Assembly (NCBI RefSeq): GCF_900105625.1
Contig: NZ_FNSD01000001.1
Coordinates: 4,340,001-4,404,000, forward strand
Origin: Terriglobus roseus
GTDB lineage: Bacteria > Acidobacteriota > Terriglobia > Terriglobales > Acidobacteriaceae
Length of the DNA: 64,000 bases
Direction: 5' to 3'
Below, in pieces: positions 33,001 to 41,693 of the stretch. The notes under the pieces are model-generated. The model saw only the letters and a list, made by a program, of their open reading frames with translations. It was not told the DNA's origin and searched no databases. Within the stretch, counting starts at the first letter, position 1. Each line of letters begins with the position of its first letter. The position numbers and the translations under genes are program-made.

Positions 33001-34626
33001 CTACCTGCCTGTCTTCGCGCTTTTCTTCGCTGATTTCTTATTCGCGCCTGATGCCAGCAGAGCGGCGATGGCTGTGCCGATGGGCGAGCCGAGACCGGTG
33101 CAGGCGTCCCATCCTGCTCCCGCTTTGTAGGCTCCGTTGTTGCCCTGCGTGATATCGCGAAACGCCTTCGCGCCCTTCGCCGCGTAGATCTTTGGCTGGA
33201 TGAGTCCTGCGGCGGACTTGTTCCTCGCGTTGCAGACGGCGATCAGGCCCGCCCACAGCGGAGCGACGGCGCTGGTGCCGCCAATGACCATGGTCTGGCC
33301 GTCGACGCGGATCTGGTAGCCGGTCGTAGGGTCGGCGTCGCCGCTCACGTCGGGCACGCCGCGTCCCTTCCTGGTGGCAGCGATGCCTGCCTGCCAGGCG
33401 GGCTGCGGGAAGGCTGTGCTGATGCCACCGCCGGTTGCACCTTCGTTGTTGGCAGTCTCGTTCCAGACGACCTCGGAGGTGATCGCGTTGTTCGCTGCGA
33501 CGAGCTTTGTTCCGCCGCATGCCAGCACGTTGGGGCTGCTGGCGGGGAAGTCGACGTGGTTGGCGCCGTCACTTACGCCGTCCGCCGAGCCGTTATCGCC
33601 GGCCGCGACGGTCACGGTAATGCCGAGAGCGGCTGCGGCTTTGCATGCGGTGTCCAGCGCGTTGCGAGCCTGCGCGGTCCAGCTCGATTCCGGTCCACCC
33701 CAGCTAACGGAGATGACCGTCGGCTTGTTGGTGGTGTCATGTGTCGCGGTCGTAATGGCATCCACGAAGCCCTGGTCGGTGTTTGGTGCAAAGTAGACGG
33801 CAATGTTTGCGCCCGGCGCGACGGCAGCGGCGACTTCGATGTCGAGCATGACCTCACCGTCGGCACCGTCGGCGGTGCTGGGGGAGTTCTTTCCGCCGTC
33901 AACTGGTACTGCGACCACCTTCGGCGCGGCTACGCCGATGGATTTGAAGTAGGCCGTGATGTCTGCCGTCCGGTAGCCGCCACCCAACTCGATGAGTGCG
34001 ATGGTCTGCCCTGCCGCGGAAGCTCCCGCGGGGAAGCTGTAGAGCTTCGCCAGTTGCGGTGGTGTGAAAGAGGAGGATACGGCGCGAGGCCGAGCCACGC
34101 GAAAGTGGGGCGATGCCTGCGGACGATCGTCGAGTCCAAGGACGGCCTGCACATGCTGCAGCAGCGACTGCGGCAGGGTGATCTGACCCTCGCGAATGCG
34201 AAACGTGGTCTCACCATCCGTGTGCTGGTGCAGCGCGATGCCGAAGGCCTTCTGCATGTCGGCGACCGTGCCCGTGAGTTGAATGGTGCGGCGAGCGGGG
34301 TCAGACTTTGGCGTGAGGCCGTAGGCCTTTGCGAAGGCTGTGACGGCTTTGACTGCGGCTGGGGCGGCTCCGTGTGCGGCTTTGAACTGTGCGCGGGTGA
34401 GGTGCTTGCCCGCGACGGCGGACGCCGGGATTGGTTTCGCGCAGTGCACAATCACGGACACGCTGATGCGCTTGCGTGCGCCGGCCGCGACCTTCGGCTG
34501 CACCGCGGCGCGGCGTTTCCCGGTTGGTGCCATGGGAGTCCTGTCGCTGCCGGGGAGGGGAACTCGCGCTTCGGTCAGGTAGTTGAGGGCGGGGACGCGG
34601 GCGGCACTCTTCGTGGTTTTGGACAT
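33001..34626 (-). CDS. S53 family serine-carboxyl peptidase (sedolisin/kumamolisin-like)
   Basis: 541 residues from the ATG at 34626, with AGGAG seven bases upstream. A prodomain occupies about 50-175 ('ISVSVIVHCAKP...HLTRAQF', 'VQAVLGLDDRP'). The catalytic set is intact: E258 and D262 in 'DGEVMLDIEVA', D344 in 'AAGDNGS', and S452 in 'GGTSAVAPLWAG'. The 82-residue E/D-to-D spacing equals that of kumamolisin. The C-terminal calcium site 'FRDITQGNNG...AGWDACTGLGSP' is present, followed by a Lys-rich tail. These acid-stable endopeptidases are usually secreted. No classical signal peptide is visible; the N-terminus is Lys/Arg-rich and polar. Confidence 0.93.
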   Translation of the reverse strand: MSKTTKSAARVPALNYLTEARVPLPGSDRTPMAPTGKRRAAVQPKVAAGARKRISVSVIVHCAKPIPASAVAGKHLTRAQFKAAHGAAPAAVKAVTAFAKAYGLTPKSDPARRTIQLTGTVADMQKAFGIALHQHTDGETTFRIREGQITLPQSLLQHVQAVLGLDDRPQASPHFRVARPRAVSSSFTPPQLAKLYSFPAGASAAGQTIALIELGGGYRTADITAYFKSIGVAAPKVVAVPVDGGKNSPSTADGADGEVMLDIEVAAAVAPGANIAVYFAPNTDQGFVDAITTATHDTTNKPTVISVSWGGPESSWTAQARNALDTACKAAAALGITVTVAAGDNGSADGVSDGANHVDFPASSPNVLACGGTKLVAANNAITSEVVWNETANNEGATGGGISTAFPQPAWQAGIAATRKGRGVPDVSGDADPTTGYQIRVDGQTMVIGGTSAVAPLWAGLIAVCNARNKSAAGLIQPKIYAAKGAKAFRDITQGNNGAYKAGAGWDACTGLGSPIGTAIAALLASGANKKSAKKSAKTGR

Positions 34627-34824
34627 GGCAGGCTCCTGCTTTTTGAGATGCCTTGTCTTCCTGCCTGATGTGATGGCGGCGCGATAAGACGAGCTTGTCT
34701 GAGAGAAGGGGGCGCTTTGTGTCGCATCAGACTGAGCAGTTCGCGCGTACGCGACTAGTCCACCCTTTCGCGATGAAGCCGCGAAAGAATCGAGCACCCG
34801 TGCTTCTGTCCTTGCGAGAAGCGC

Positions 34825-35955
34825 CTAGCTTAGGAACATGCAATCGCCGTAGGAGAAGAAGCGATAGTGCTTGTGCACGGCGTGTTCGTACGCGGCAAGA
34901 ACCTTCTCGCGGCCACCTGTTCCCGCGAAAGCGCTTACCAGCATCAGCAGGGTCGACTTGGGCAGGTGGAAGTTCGTGAGCAGGGCATCGACCAGCGCGA
35001 AGCGGTGTCCTGGCTGCAGGAAGATGCTGGTGCTGCCGGAGTGTGCGTGGACCTGGTTCGTCGCGGCCACATGTTCCAGCGTTCGCGTCGTGGTGGTGCC
35101 GACGGAGACGATACGCCTGCCTTCGGCTTTGGCGCGGAGGATCGCGTCGGCGGTGACGCCGGGCAGCGTGTAGTGCTCCTCATGCAGGCGGATGTCTGCG
35201 AGAGTATCCGCGCGCACGGGCTGGAAGGTGCCGAGACCGACGTGGAGGGTGACGTGTGCCGTCTCCACGCCACGTTGCTTGATCTGCTGCAGGATCTCCG
35301 GTGTGAAGTGCAGACCGGCGGTGGGTGCTGCGGCGGACCCGTGGGTGTCGGCGCCGGCGTAGACCGTCTGGTAGCGATCGCGGTCTTCCGGCTCGTCGTC
35401 GCTACGGCGGATGTAGGGCGGCAACGGCATGTGGCCGAGGCGATCAAGTGTGCCGAAGAAGTCGGCTGCGGGTGCGAACTGGAGGGTTCGTTCGCCGAAG
35501 TCGCCGGCTTCGATGACGTCGGCTTCCAGGTGGGCCGCAGGCTGTCGGTCCTGCGTCTCAGAGGCAAGATGTGGAGCACCCGATTCGCTGGCTTGCTCAA
35601 AGAGGAGACGTTCGCCGACGGGGACTTTGCGACCGGGTTTCACCAGGGCACGCCAGCGGCCTTCGCCGAGTGGCTGGGTCAGCAAAACTTCGACGTGGCC
35701 TGTGGGCGCGGGGGAGTTGTGCTGGGTGCGCAGGCCCGCTCGTCGTGCAAAGAGCCGTGCCGGAATCACGCGGCTGTCATTCATCACCAGCAGATCGCCG
35801 GGCCGCAGCATGGAGGGGAAATCGCGGAAGTGCCGGTCGGCGAGTGCACCGGAGGTGCGGTCCACCGTCATCATGCGAGAGTCGCCGCGTTCCGCCGGTG
35901 GGTGTTGCGCGATGAGTTCCGGGGGAAGGTCGAAGTCGAAGTCAGTTACGCGCAC
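34825..35955 (-). CDS. queA: S-adenosylmethionine:tRNA ribosyltransferase-isomerase
   Basis: 376 residues from a GTG at 35955. QueA transfers and rearranges the ribosyl part of SAM onto 7-aminomethyl-7-deazaguanine in tRNA to give epoxyqueuosine. Family signatures are clear: '[25 protein letters not shown]', '[16 protein letters not shown]', '[17 protein letters not shown]', '[15 protein letters not shown]', '[13 protein letters not shown]' and '[19 protein letters not shown]'. An internal spacer of about 25 residues ('[20 protein letters not shown]') is longer than usual. It is divergent from the TIGR03435 gene (75 bp) and not next to other queuosine genes. Confidence 0.96.
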   Translation of the reverse strand: MRVTDFDFDLPPELIAQHPPAERGDSRMMTVDRTSGALADRHFRDFPSMLRPGDLLVMNDSRVIPARLFARRAGLRTQHNSPAPTGHVEVLLTQPLGEGRWRALVKPGRKVPVGERLLFEQASESGAPHLASETQDRQPAAHLEADVIEAGDFGERTLQFAPAADFFGTLDRLGHMPLPPYIRRSDDEPEDRDRYQTVYAGADTHGSAAAPTAGLHFTPEILQQIKQRGVETAHVTLHVGLGTFQPVRADTLADIRLHEEHYTLPGVTADAILRAKAEGRRIVSVGTTTTRTLEHVAATNQVHAHSGSTSIFLQPGHRFALVDALLTNFHLPKSTLLMLVSAFAGTGGREKVLAAYEHAVHKHYRFFSYGDCMFLS

Positions 35956-36029
35956 AGTCTCATTGTAAGTAGCTCGCGTTCTTCGGCTCAGTGAGTCATA
36001 TCATCACTTCAATTCTGTGAGGGACTCAC

Positions 36030-36869
36030 TTGCTGATGGCGCTACGTGGATCATTCTCCGTATTGCTAGGTTTGCTGTTCGTCGCAGGTCCTGTCGCTGC
36101 GCAAACGGTCAGTCCAACGCGACAAAGCTTCGAGGTGACCACGGTTCGTCCGGCAAAGCCGGACAGCACAGGGCAAAGCTGGCATACGCAGAACAACCGC
36201 ACAGACATGGAGAACTTCACCTTGCGACACCTGATCCGCAATGCCTACCGGCTGAAGGTTGACTCGCAGGTGCTGGGCGGGCCGGAGTGGATGGACAAGG
36301 ATCACTTCGATATCACGGCGAAGATGGACGACGAGGACTTTCGGAGGACGAAGGCGCTCCCGGCCTCGGAGTCGGGCCGTGTGAGTGCGCAACTGCAGCA
36401 GTCGTTGCTGGCGGAGCGGTTTGACCTCCCCGCTTCTGTTGAGCAGCGTTCCATGCCGGTGTATGCGCTGGTGCTTGATGCCCCCGGTAACAAGTTAGTC
36501 AGGTCCGCGGATCCGCCCTTGAAGGACGGCGAGTTGAAGCCGGAGGTGGAGCACATCATTTCAATGCGTACTCGCGACCACGACATGCACCTGGAGGCAA
36601 AGAGCATCACAATGGCCGATCTAACCGGGCTACTCTCGGATCGGTACGAGACAGGGCATCGTGTGGTGGTGGACCAGACCGGGCTGACGGGGAACTTCGA
36701 CTTCAAGCTGGACTGGGCACAGGACAACGGTTCGGGGATTGCGGCCGATGCGACGCAGCCGGGACTCATCATGGCACTCCGGGAGCAGCTTGGTCTCCGA
36801 TTGGAGAAGCAGGAGCGAGACGTTCCGGTGGTGGTCGTGCAGTCTGCCGCTCTTCCACAGTTTGATTGA
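36030..36869 (+). CDS. Secreted TIGR03435 family protein
   Basis: 279 residues from a TTG at 36030, with GAGGGA five bases upstream (an ATG at 36036 is the alternative). Signal peptide: 'MALRGSFSVLLGLLFVAGPVAAQ'. The mature start 'FEVTTVRPAKPDS', the middle 'NFTLRHLIRNAYRL' and 'VLGGPEWMDKDHFDI', and the end 'DLTGLLSDR...RVVVDQTGLTGNFDFKLDW' are the hallmark blocks of TIGR03435. The family is strongly expanded in soil Acidobacteriota and has no known function. A second member lies at 55.6-56.6 kb. Confidence 0.9.
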   Translation: MLMALRGSFSVLLGLLFVAGPVAAQTVSPTRQSFEVTTVRPAKPDSTGQSWHTQNNRTDMENFTLRHLIRNAYRLKVDSQVLGGPEWMDKDHFDITAKMDDEDFRRTKALPASESGRVSAQLQQSLLAERFDLPASVEQRSMPVYALVLDAPGNKLVRSADPPLKDGELKPEVEHIISMRTRDHDMHLEAKSITMADLTGLLSDRYETGHRVVVDQTGLTGNFDFKLDWAQDNGSGIAADATQPGLIMALREQLGLRLEKQERDVPVVVVQSAALPQFD

Positions 36870-36875
36870 CGGCGT

Positions 36876-37547
36876 TTAAGCCTCGGCGGAGCGAACGGCC
36901 CCATTGAGCGAGTCTTGTAAGGAAAGTGTCGTTGGATCTTCCAACGGTGCCTGCCACGCTACGCGAACGCGGCTGAATGGCTTTGGGATGAGGAAGCGGT
37001 CCCAGGAGCGAAGGGTCCACGCGGATTCCGGATGCAGATGGAAGCAGGATGCGCTACTGTGGGCGCGCTGCGCGATGGCTGCCGCTCCGTCCTTTGCCAC
37101 GTAGACAGGGCCTCGCGGCCCGTCTGCGGTAATGGCTACTTTGTAGCCGGCCTTGCGGGCGCGCGTGGCGGCGAGCAGGCCGGCGGCGCCGCCGCGTGAA
37201 CTGGAGCCGCGCACCGGCACGAAGCCCAGGCGCTCCACCAGGCGAGCGATGAGTTCGCCGTCGAATGAGGCAGAGATGAGGATGCGAATGCCGAGCCCGC
37301 GGTAGCGCCAGGCTGCCAGCAGCAGTGCGCGATGCCAGAAGACGTAGACCTCCGCTTCCTGCGGGAAGCGGTCTGCGGGGCGGGCACCGGGTGCGTCCCG
37401 ATCTTTGAAGCGCAGCGTGGAGCCCAGCAGGTGCAGCAGGAAGGAGGCGAGAGGTGGCACGATGGTCAGCAGCAGCCGCTGCTGACGCGTGAATTGCAGG
37501 CCGCCGGTATCTCGGGGTTCCGCACTTGCCTGTTGGGGAGAGGGCAC
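36876..37547 (-). CDS. DUF374 / lysophospholipid acyltransferase family protein
   Basis: About 223 residues from a GTG at 37547; the start is weakly supported because no good ribosome site is visible and the frame is open to 37694. The core 'VYVFWHRALLLAAWRYRG', 'ILISASFDGELIARLVERLGFVPVRGSSSRGGAAGL' and 'VAITADGPRGPVYVAKDGAAAIAQRA' matches DUF374, a branch of the LpxL/LPLAT acyltransferases. HR...(x) and DGPRGP are the catalytic and acyl-acceptor motifs of that branch. A hydrophobic stretch 'LTIVPPLASFLLHLLGSTL' precedes it. A role in lipid A or membrane-lipid acylation is likely, but the substrate is unknown. Six bp separate it from the convergent TIGR03435 gene. Confidence 0.85.
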   Translation of the reverse strand: MPSPQQASAEPRDTGGLQFTRQQRLLLTIVPPLASFLLHLLGSTLRFKDRDAPGARPADRFPQEAEVYVFWHRALLLAAWRYRGLGIRILISASFDGELIARLVERLGFVPVRGSSSRGGAAGLLAATRARKAGYKVAITADGPRGPVYVAKDGAAAIAQRAHSSASCFHLHPESAWTLRSWDRFLIPKPFSRVRVAWQAPLEDPTTLSLQDSLNGAVRSAEA

Positions 37548-37627
37548 GGGAATATTGTAGGTTGCGTGCGATGAAAGTGGCTGCACGGAATACAGACTTG
37601 AAAGACACGCAGTAGCGCTTAGACTGG

Positions 37628-39559
37628 ATGCAATCCCCCGCACCGATGAGTGAAACCGTCCCAAAGACTGACTTGCCGACTCTGCCTTCGACAACGTCGG
37701 ACGCGGTGATGCCTGCTGACATCCGCGATGACCTGCGCTACATGCTGGATCACCTGCCGGACGGCGTCATCTTCCTGGATGAGGAGTGGCGGATCACCTA
37801 CGCGAATGAGCAGGCGCGCCGTATCAGCCGCATTCGCCCGGAACATCTGAACAGCAAGTCACACTGGGAGCTCTATCCGGCCACCGTGGGGACCGAGCAG
37901 GAGCGGAAGTACCACCGCGTCATGCACGAGCGGACGACCGAGGAGCTTGAGTTCTACTACGAGCCTTTCGAGGTCTGGATCAAGCTGCGAGCGCTGCCCA
38001 TCGCCAGCGGTATCGCGGTCTACTACCAGGACGTGACCGAGCTGCGGAATTCCCAGCGCGCCGCTGAGTTGGCCGCGGCGCGCCTTCGGCAGGTCTTTGA
38101 TGTGACGTCCGACGCCATTGTCACGTTGAACCGCGAGTGGCGTTACACCTTTGTCAATCGGCGCGCGAAGGACCTGCTGGGAAGCGGCGATGAGCTGCTC
38201 GACCAGACTGTGTGGCATTTCTTCCCAGAGACTGTCTATCCCGGCTCGCCTTACGTCGAAAACTTTTATCGCACGATGGTGCAGCGCGAGGCGACGATCT
38301 TTGAGGCCTACTACCCCGAGCCACTGAACAAGTGGCTGCGGCTGGAGTGTCAGCCCTCCGAAGAGGGCATTGCCATCTTCTTTCGGGATATCACTCAGAG
38401 CAAGAAGTTTGAGCATGCACTGCGCGCGCAGCAGGCGGAGACGGAGCGGCAGCGAGCGGAGCTTGAGGCGATCTACCGCACGGCGCCTGTCGGCCTGATT
38501 CTCTTTGAGCCGACGGAGCTGCGGTATGCCCGCATCAACGATCGCCAGGCAGAGATGATGGGTCTGCCGCGGGAGGCAGTCATCGGGCGGCGCGTGGAGG
38601 AGATCGTGAAGTCGCCGGTCGCACTTGAGAATCTGCGCAAGGTGGCCCAGGGCGGCGTTGTCACGGACTTCACCTATGAGACAGGCTTCATCGGTCGCCC
38701 GGGCGAGTCGCAGGCCTTTAATGTGAACTATTCGCCTGTCTTCGATGAGGACGGTAAGGTCCGGGCCATCAGCGTCGCTGCGCTGGATGTTACGCAGCTG
38801 CGCAAGGCCGAGCGGGCTCTGATTCAGAGCGAGAAGCTGGCGGCGGTGGGACGCCTGGCCTCTTCCATCTCGCATGAGATCAACAACCCGCTTGAGGCAG
38901 TGACGAATCTGCTGTACCTGATTGCGACGGATGCCGCGTTGCCCGAGTCGCTGAAGACGTATGTGCATGCGGCGCAGGACGAACTCTCGCGCGTCTCCCA
39001 GATTGCCACGCAGACTCTGCGCTTCCATCGCCAGTCCAACAAGCCGACCGAGGTAACTCCCGCGCAACTGGTGGATGCGGTGCTGAACCTCTTCGCGGGC
39101 CGTTTGAGCAACAGCGGCATCCACGTGGAAGCGTCCTACGCGACGGCAACGAAGATCCTGTGCTTCGAGAACGATATACGGCAGGTACTGAACAACCTGA
39201 TCGCCAATGCCATTGACGCGATGCGCACGGGCGGCCGCCTGGTGATTCGCGCGCACGACGCGCGGCACCGCATGCTCGGAACGCCGGGGATTCGCATTAT
39301 CGTCGCCGATAACGGCTCCGGCATGTCGGCGGAGACGCAGCGCCGTCTCTTCGAGCCCTTCTATACGACCAAGGATCTCAATGGAACGGGCCTGGGCCTT
39401 TGGATCTCGAAGGAGATTGTGGAACGTCACGGAGGCGAGTTGAATGTGCGATCGACGCAGGAGCCGCAGCGGCAGGGCACTGTCTTCTCGCTCTTCCTGC
39501 CGCTCGAGCGTCGGTCCGTGAAGCGCGAGGAATCTCCTGTTGCCCGGATTCCTGCGTGA
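37628..39559 (+). CDS. Cytoplasmic triple-PAS sensor histidine kinase
   Basis: 643 residues without membrane segments. Three PAS domains are seen: about 34-140 ('LDHLPDGVIFLDEEWRITYANEQA'), about 155-265 ('FDVTSDAIVTLNREWRYTFVNRRA') and about 285-395 ('YRTAPVGLILFEPTELRYARIND'). The dimerisation/phosphoacceptor domain has His416 in 'SSISHEINNPLEAV'. The ATPase domain shows the N box 'VLNNLIANAIDAM', G1 'VADNGSGMS', F 'LFEPFYTTK' and G2 'GTGLGLWISK'. No response regulator is adjacent, so the partner is unknown. The start ATG lies 80 bp from the divergent acyltransferase gene. The input is probably a cytoplasmic redox or small-molecule signal. Confidence 0.92.
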   Translation: MQSPAPMSETVPKTDLPTLPSTTSDAVMPADIRDDLRYMLDHLPDGVIFLDEEWRITYANEQARRISRIRPEHLNSKSHWELYPATVGTEQERKYHRVMHERTTEELEFYYEPFEVWIKLRALPIASGIAVYYQDVTELRNSQRAAELAAARLRQVFDVTSDAIVTLNREWRYTFVNRRAKDLLGSGDELLDQTVWHFFPETVYPGSPYVENFYRTMVQREATIFEAYYPEPLNKWLRLECQPSEEGIAIFFRDITQSKKFEHALRAQQAETERQRAELEAIYRTAPVGLILFEPTELRYARINDRQAEMMGLPREAVIGRRVEEIVKSPVALENLRKVAQGGVVTDFTYETGFIGRPGESQAFNVNYSPVFDEDGKVRAISVAALDVTQLRKAERALIQSEKLAAVGRLASSISHEINNPLEAVTNLLYLIATDAALPESLKTYVHAAQDELSRVSQIATQTLRFHRQSNKPTEVTPAQLVDAVLNLFAGRLSNSGIHVEASYATATKILCFENDIRQVLNNLIANAIDAMRTGGRLVIRAHDARHRMLGTPGIRIIVADNGSGMSAETQRRLFEPFYTTKDLNGTGLGLWISKEIVERHGGELNVRSTQEPQRQGTVFSLFLPLERRSVKREESPVARIPA

Positions 39560-39616
39560 GCCTGCGTTAGCATTACGGCTGAGCTTTTAAGTTTTTTGAG
39601 AGAAGGGTAGCCCAGC

Positions 39617-40408
39617 ATGGAGATGACGTCGCAGGCAATTCTGCCCTGCACGCTGGTAGTGCCCTGCTACAACGAGGAACTGCGGTTTCGTGAAGACGCG
39701 TTCTCAGCCTTCCTGGCTGCAGAACCCGACGTCACGCTGCTGTTCGTAAACGATGGCAGCCGCGACGGCACGCTGGCGCGGCTGCAGGCCTTTTGCGCGG
39801 CACACGCCGGCCGCTGCGACGTACTGGATGTGCAGCCGAACGGCGGCAAAGGTGAGGCAGTGCGGCGCGGCATGCTGCATGCTCTGCTCACCGCCGCAAA
39901 TGGTTCGCTGGTTGGCTTCTGGGACGCTGACCTGGCCACGCCACTGGATGCTTATGATGACTTTCGCCTGATCCTGGAGACGCTGCCGGAGATCGAGATG
40001 GTCTTCGGATCGCGCATCCAGCTGCTGGGCCGCCACGTCAGCCGCAATCCCATGCGTCACTATGCGGGCCGCGTCTTTGCGACGACTGTCTCCGTGGTGT
40101 TGGGTTTACCTATCTACGACTCGCAGTGTGGCGCCAAGGTATTTCGTGTGTCAGGCGTGCTGCGTGAGGTGATGGCACGACCGTTCGTCTCGCGCTGGAT
40201 CTTTGATGTTGAGGTGCTGGCGCGCTTCCTTGCTGTGTGGCGCGCGGGGAGCGTCCACCCGGAGACCCGCATCTACGAACTGCCGCTGAAGGTGTGGATC
40301 GATGTGCCGGGATCGAAAGTCCACTTCAGTGACTTCGTCCGTTCCTTCACGGATCTGATCAAGATCCGAGGCAGCTTCCCGCCGGGGCATGGACCGAAGG
40401 GCCGGTAA
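39617..40408 (+). CDS. GT2 family glycosyltransferase (dolichyl-phosphate-glucose synthase-like)
   Basis: 263 residues. The GT-A motifs are 'LVVPCYNEELRF', 'LLFVNDGSRDGTL', 'GKGEAVRRGM' and the DxD 'GFWDADLATPLDA'. 'YDSQCGAKVFR' and 'RWIFDVEVLARFL' resemble the ALG5/polyprenyl-phosphate glycosyltransferase subgroup. It therefore probably loads a sugar onto a polyprenyl phosphate at the cytoplasmic membrane face. No C-terminal membrane helices are present. It stands alone, 57 bp after the histidine kinase. Confidence 0.9.
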   Translation: MEMTSQAILPCTLVVPCYNEELRFREDAFSAFLAAEPDVTLLFVNDGSRDGTLARLQAFCAAHAGRCDVLDVQPNGGKGEAVRRGMLHALLTAANGSLVGFWDADLATPLDAYDDFRLILETLPEIEMVFGSRIQLLGRHVSRNPMRHYAGRVFATTVSVVLGLPIYDSQCGAKVFRVSGVLREVMARPFVSRWIFDVEVLARFLAVWRAGSVHPETRIYELPLKVWIDVPGSKVHFSDFVRSFTDLIKIRGSFPPGHGPKGR

Positions 40409-40482
40409 GTTCTCAGTTCGTGATCGAGTTAGAGGGGTGGGGTATCGCGCCTCAGCGCTAAAGTTCCGCGCGAGAACAAAAC

Positions 40483-40534
40483 GTTCGCGCAAGCGCGAAC
40501 ACCCCAACCTTCGCGAAAAACCGCGAAAGGTTGG
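40483..40534. repeat. Paired hairpins between convergent genes
   Basis: GTTCGCG-CAAG-CGCGAAC (40483-40500) is a perfect 7-bp hairpin. It is followed by CCAACCTTCGCG (40504-40515) pairing with CGCGAAAGGTTGG (40522-40534, one bulged A), then GGGTACCC. It belongs by style to the dispersed intergenic repeats and may also end transcription of the convergent neighbours. Confidence 0.65.
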
Positions 40535-40553
40535 GTACCCGTCTTCGCCGCTC

Positions 40554-41693
40554 CTACAACTTTGCGATCTGCGCTGTCAGGTCGGCGATCAGGTCGTCAG
40601 CATCCTCGATGCCACAGGAGATTCGCAGCAGGTCTTCCGGGATGCCGCGTGCTGCCCGCTGATCTGCAGGGACGCTTGCGTGGGACATTCCGTATGGAAT
40701 GCTGATCGACGAGTTCACGCTGCCGAAGCTCACGGCGATTTTGAAGAGCTCAAGACCCCCCGCAATCTGCTTCGCTGCCGCAGGGGAACCTGCGCGGAAG
40801 GTCAGCAGAACGCCGGCACCAGTCGCCTGAGCTGCCTGCACTGCGTAAGCGGCATCCCCTTGCAAGCCAGGGTAGGCGACTTCCAGTTGAGGGTAGTGCA
40901 GGTGCAGGTGTTCGGCGATGCGTTGCGCATTGGCCTGTTGCGCATCGATGCGGAGCTTCAGCGTCTTGAGGCCACGCAGCAGCAGGAAACAGTCCATCGG
41001 GCCGAGCGCTGTGCCCTCCGCGTTTTGGAGGAAGTAGATTTCTTTCGCCAGCGCTTCATCTTTCACGACCACTGCGCCTGCCATCACATCGCTGTGGCCG
41101 CAAAGCAGCTTGGTGCCGGAGTGGATGACGATGTCGGCACCGAGTGCGAGAGGCTGCTGCAGGTAGGGCGACATCGCGGAGCTGTCGACACAGAACAGTA
41201 GGCCGCAATCCTTGGCAACGGCCGCGAGGGCGCGGAGGTCAAGCACGCGCAGCAGGGGATTGGTAGGGGACTCGACGTAGAGCATACGCGTCGCGGGCCC
41301 AACGGCTGCTCGCACGGCGTCGATATCGGTTCCATCGACCAGTCGAACGGTAACGCCGGCGCGACGCACCACGCTGTCAAACAGACGGCTTGCGCCGCCA
41401 TAGAGATCCCAGTCCGCCACAATTTCGTCGCCAGCCTTCAGCAGCCGCGTGACGGTGGCGATGGCGGTCATGCCGCTGGAGAAGGCGAAGCCACGGGCTC
41501 CGCCCTCAAGCGCAGCCATGTGGTCTTCCAGTACCCGCCGCGTCGGATTGCCGGATCGGGAATAGTCGTACTCGCCGAAACTGTCCGCGTGCTCCTGTTC
41601 AAAGGTGGCCGTCTGGTAGATGGGCGTGGCCATCGGACGGTAGGGATCCTTTGGTGCCGGGTCGAAGTGGACGAGGCGTGTGGCGGTCTTCAT
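40554..41693 (-). CDS. Trans-sulfuration PLP enzyme (cystathionine gamma-synthase/lyase family)
   Basis: 379 residues of the Cys/Met-metabolism PLP family. Key blocks: 'ATPIYQTATFEQEHAD', 'YDYSRSGNPTRRVLEDHMAALEGG', 'YVESPTNPLLRVLDL', and the Schiff-base lysine in 'IHSGTKLLCGHSDVMAGAVV'. 'SFGSVNSSISIPYGMSHASVP' and 'LLRISCGIEDADDLIADL' are the C-terminal signatures. It makes or cleaves cystathionine; sequence alone does not separate synthase, gamma-lyase and beta-lyase. Its ATG overlaps the stop of the upstream paralogue by 4 bp, so both are made together. 'VDSSAMSPYLQQP' replaces the usual VDNTFxSPxLQ-type motif, a notable change near the cofactor ring. Confidence 0.9.
   Translation of the reverse strand: MKTATRLVHFDPAPKDPYRPMATPIYQTATFEQEHADSFGEYDYSRSGNPTRRVLEDHMAALEGGARGFAFSSGMTAIATVTRLLKAGDEIVADWDLYGGASRLFDSVVRRAGVTVRLVDGTDIDAVRAAVGPATRMLYVESPTNPLLRVLDLRALAAVAKDCGLLFCVDSSAMSPYLQQPLALGADIVIHSGTKLLCGHSDVMAGAVVVKDEALAKEIYFLQNAEGTALGPMDCFLLLRGLKTLKLRIDAQQANAQRIAEHLHLHYPQLEVAYPGLQGDAAYAVQAAQATGAGVLLTFRAGSPAAAKQIAGGLELFKIAVSFGSVNSSISIPYGMSHASVPADQRAARGIPEDLLRISCGIEDADDLIADLTAQIAKL

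Noticed and set aside
37859-39430. A 523-codon minus-strand open frame opposite the histidine kinase
   Set aside because: Kinase motifs on the plus strand are complete; the antisense product has composition typical of GC-rich shadow frames.
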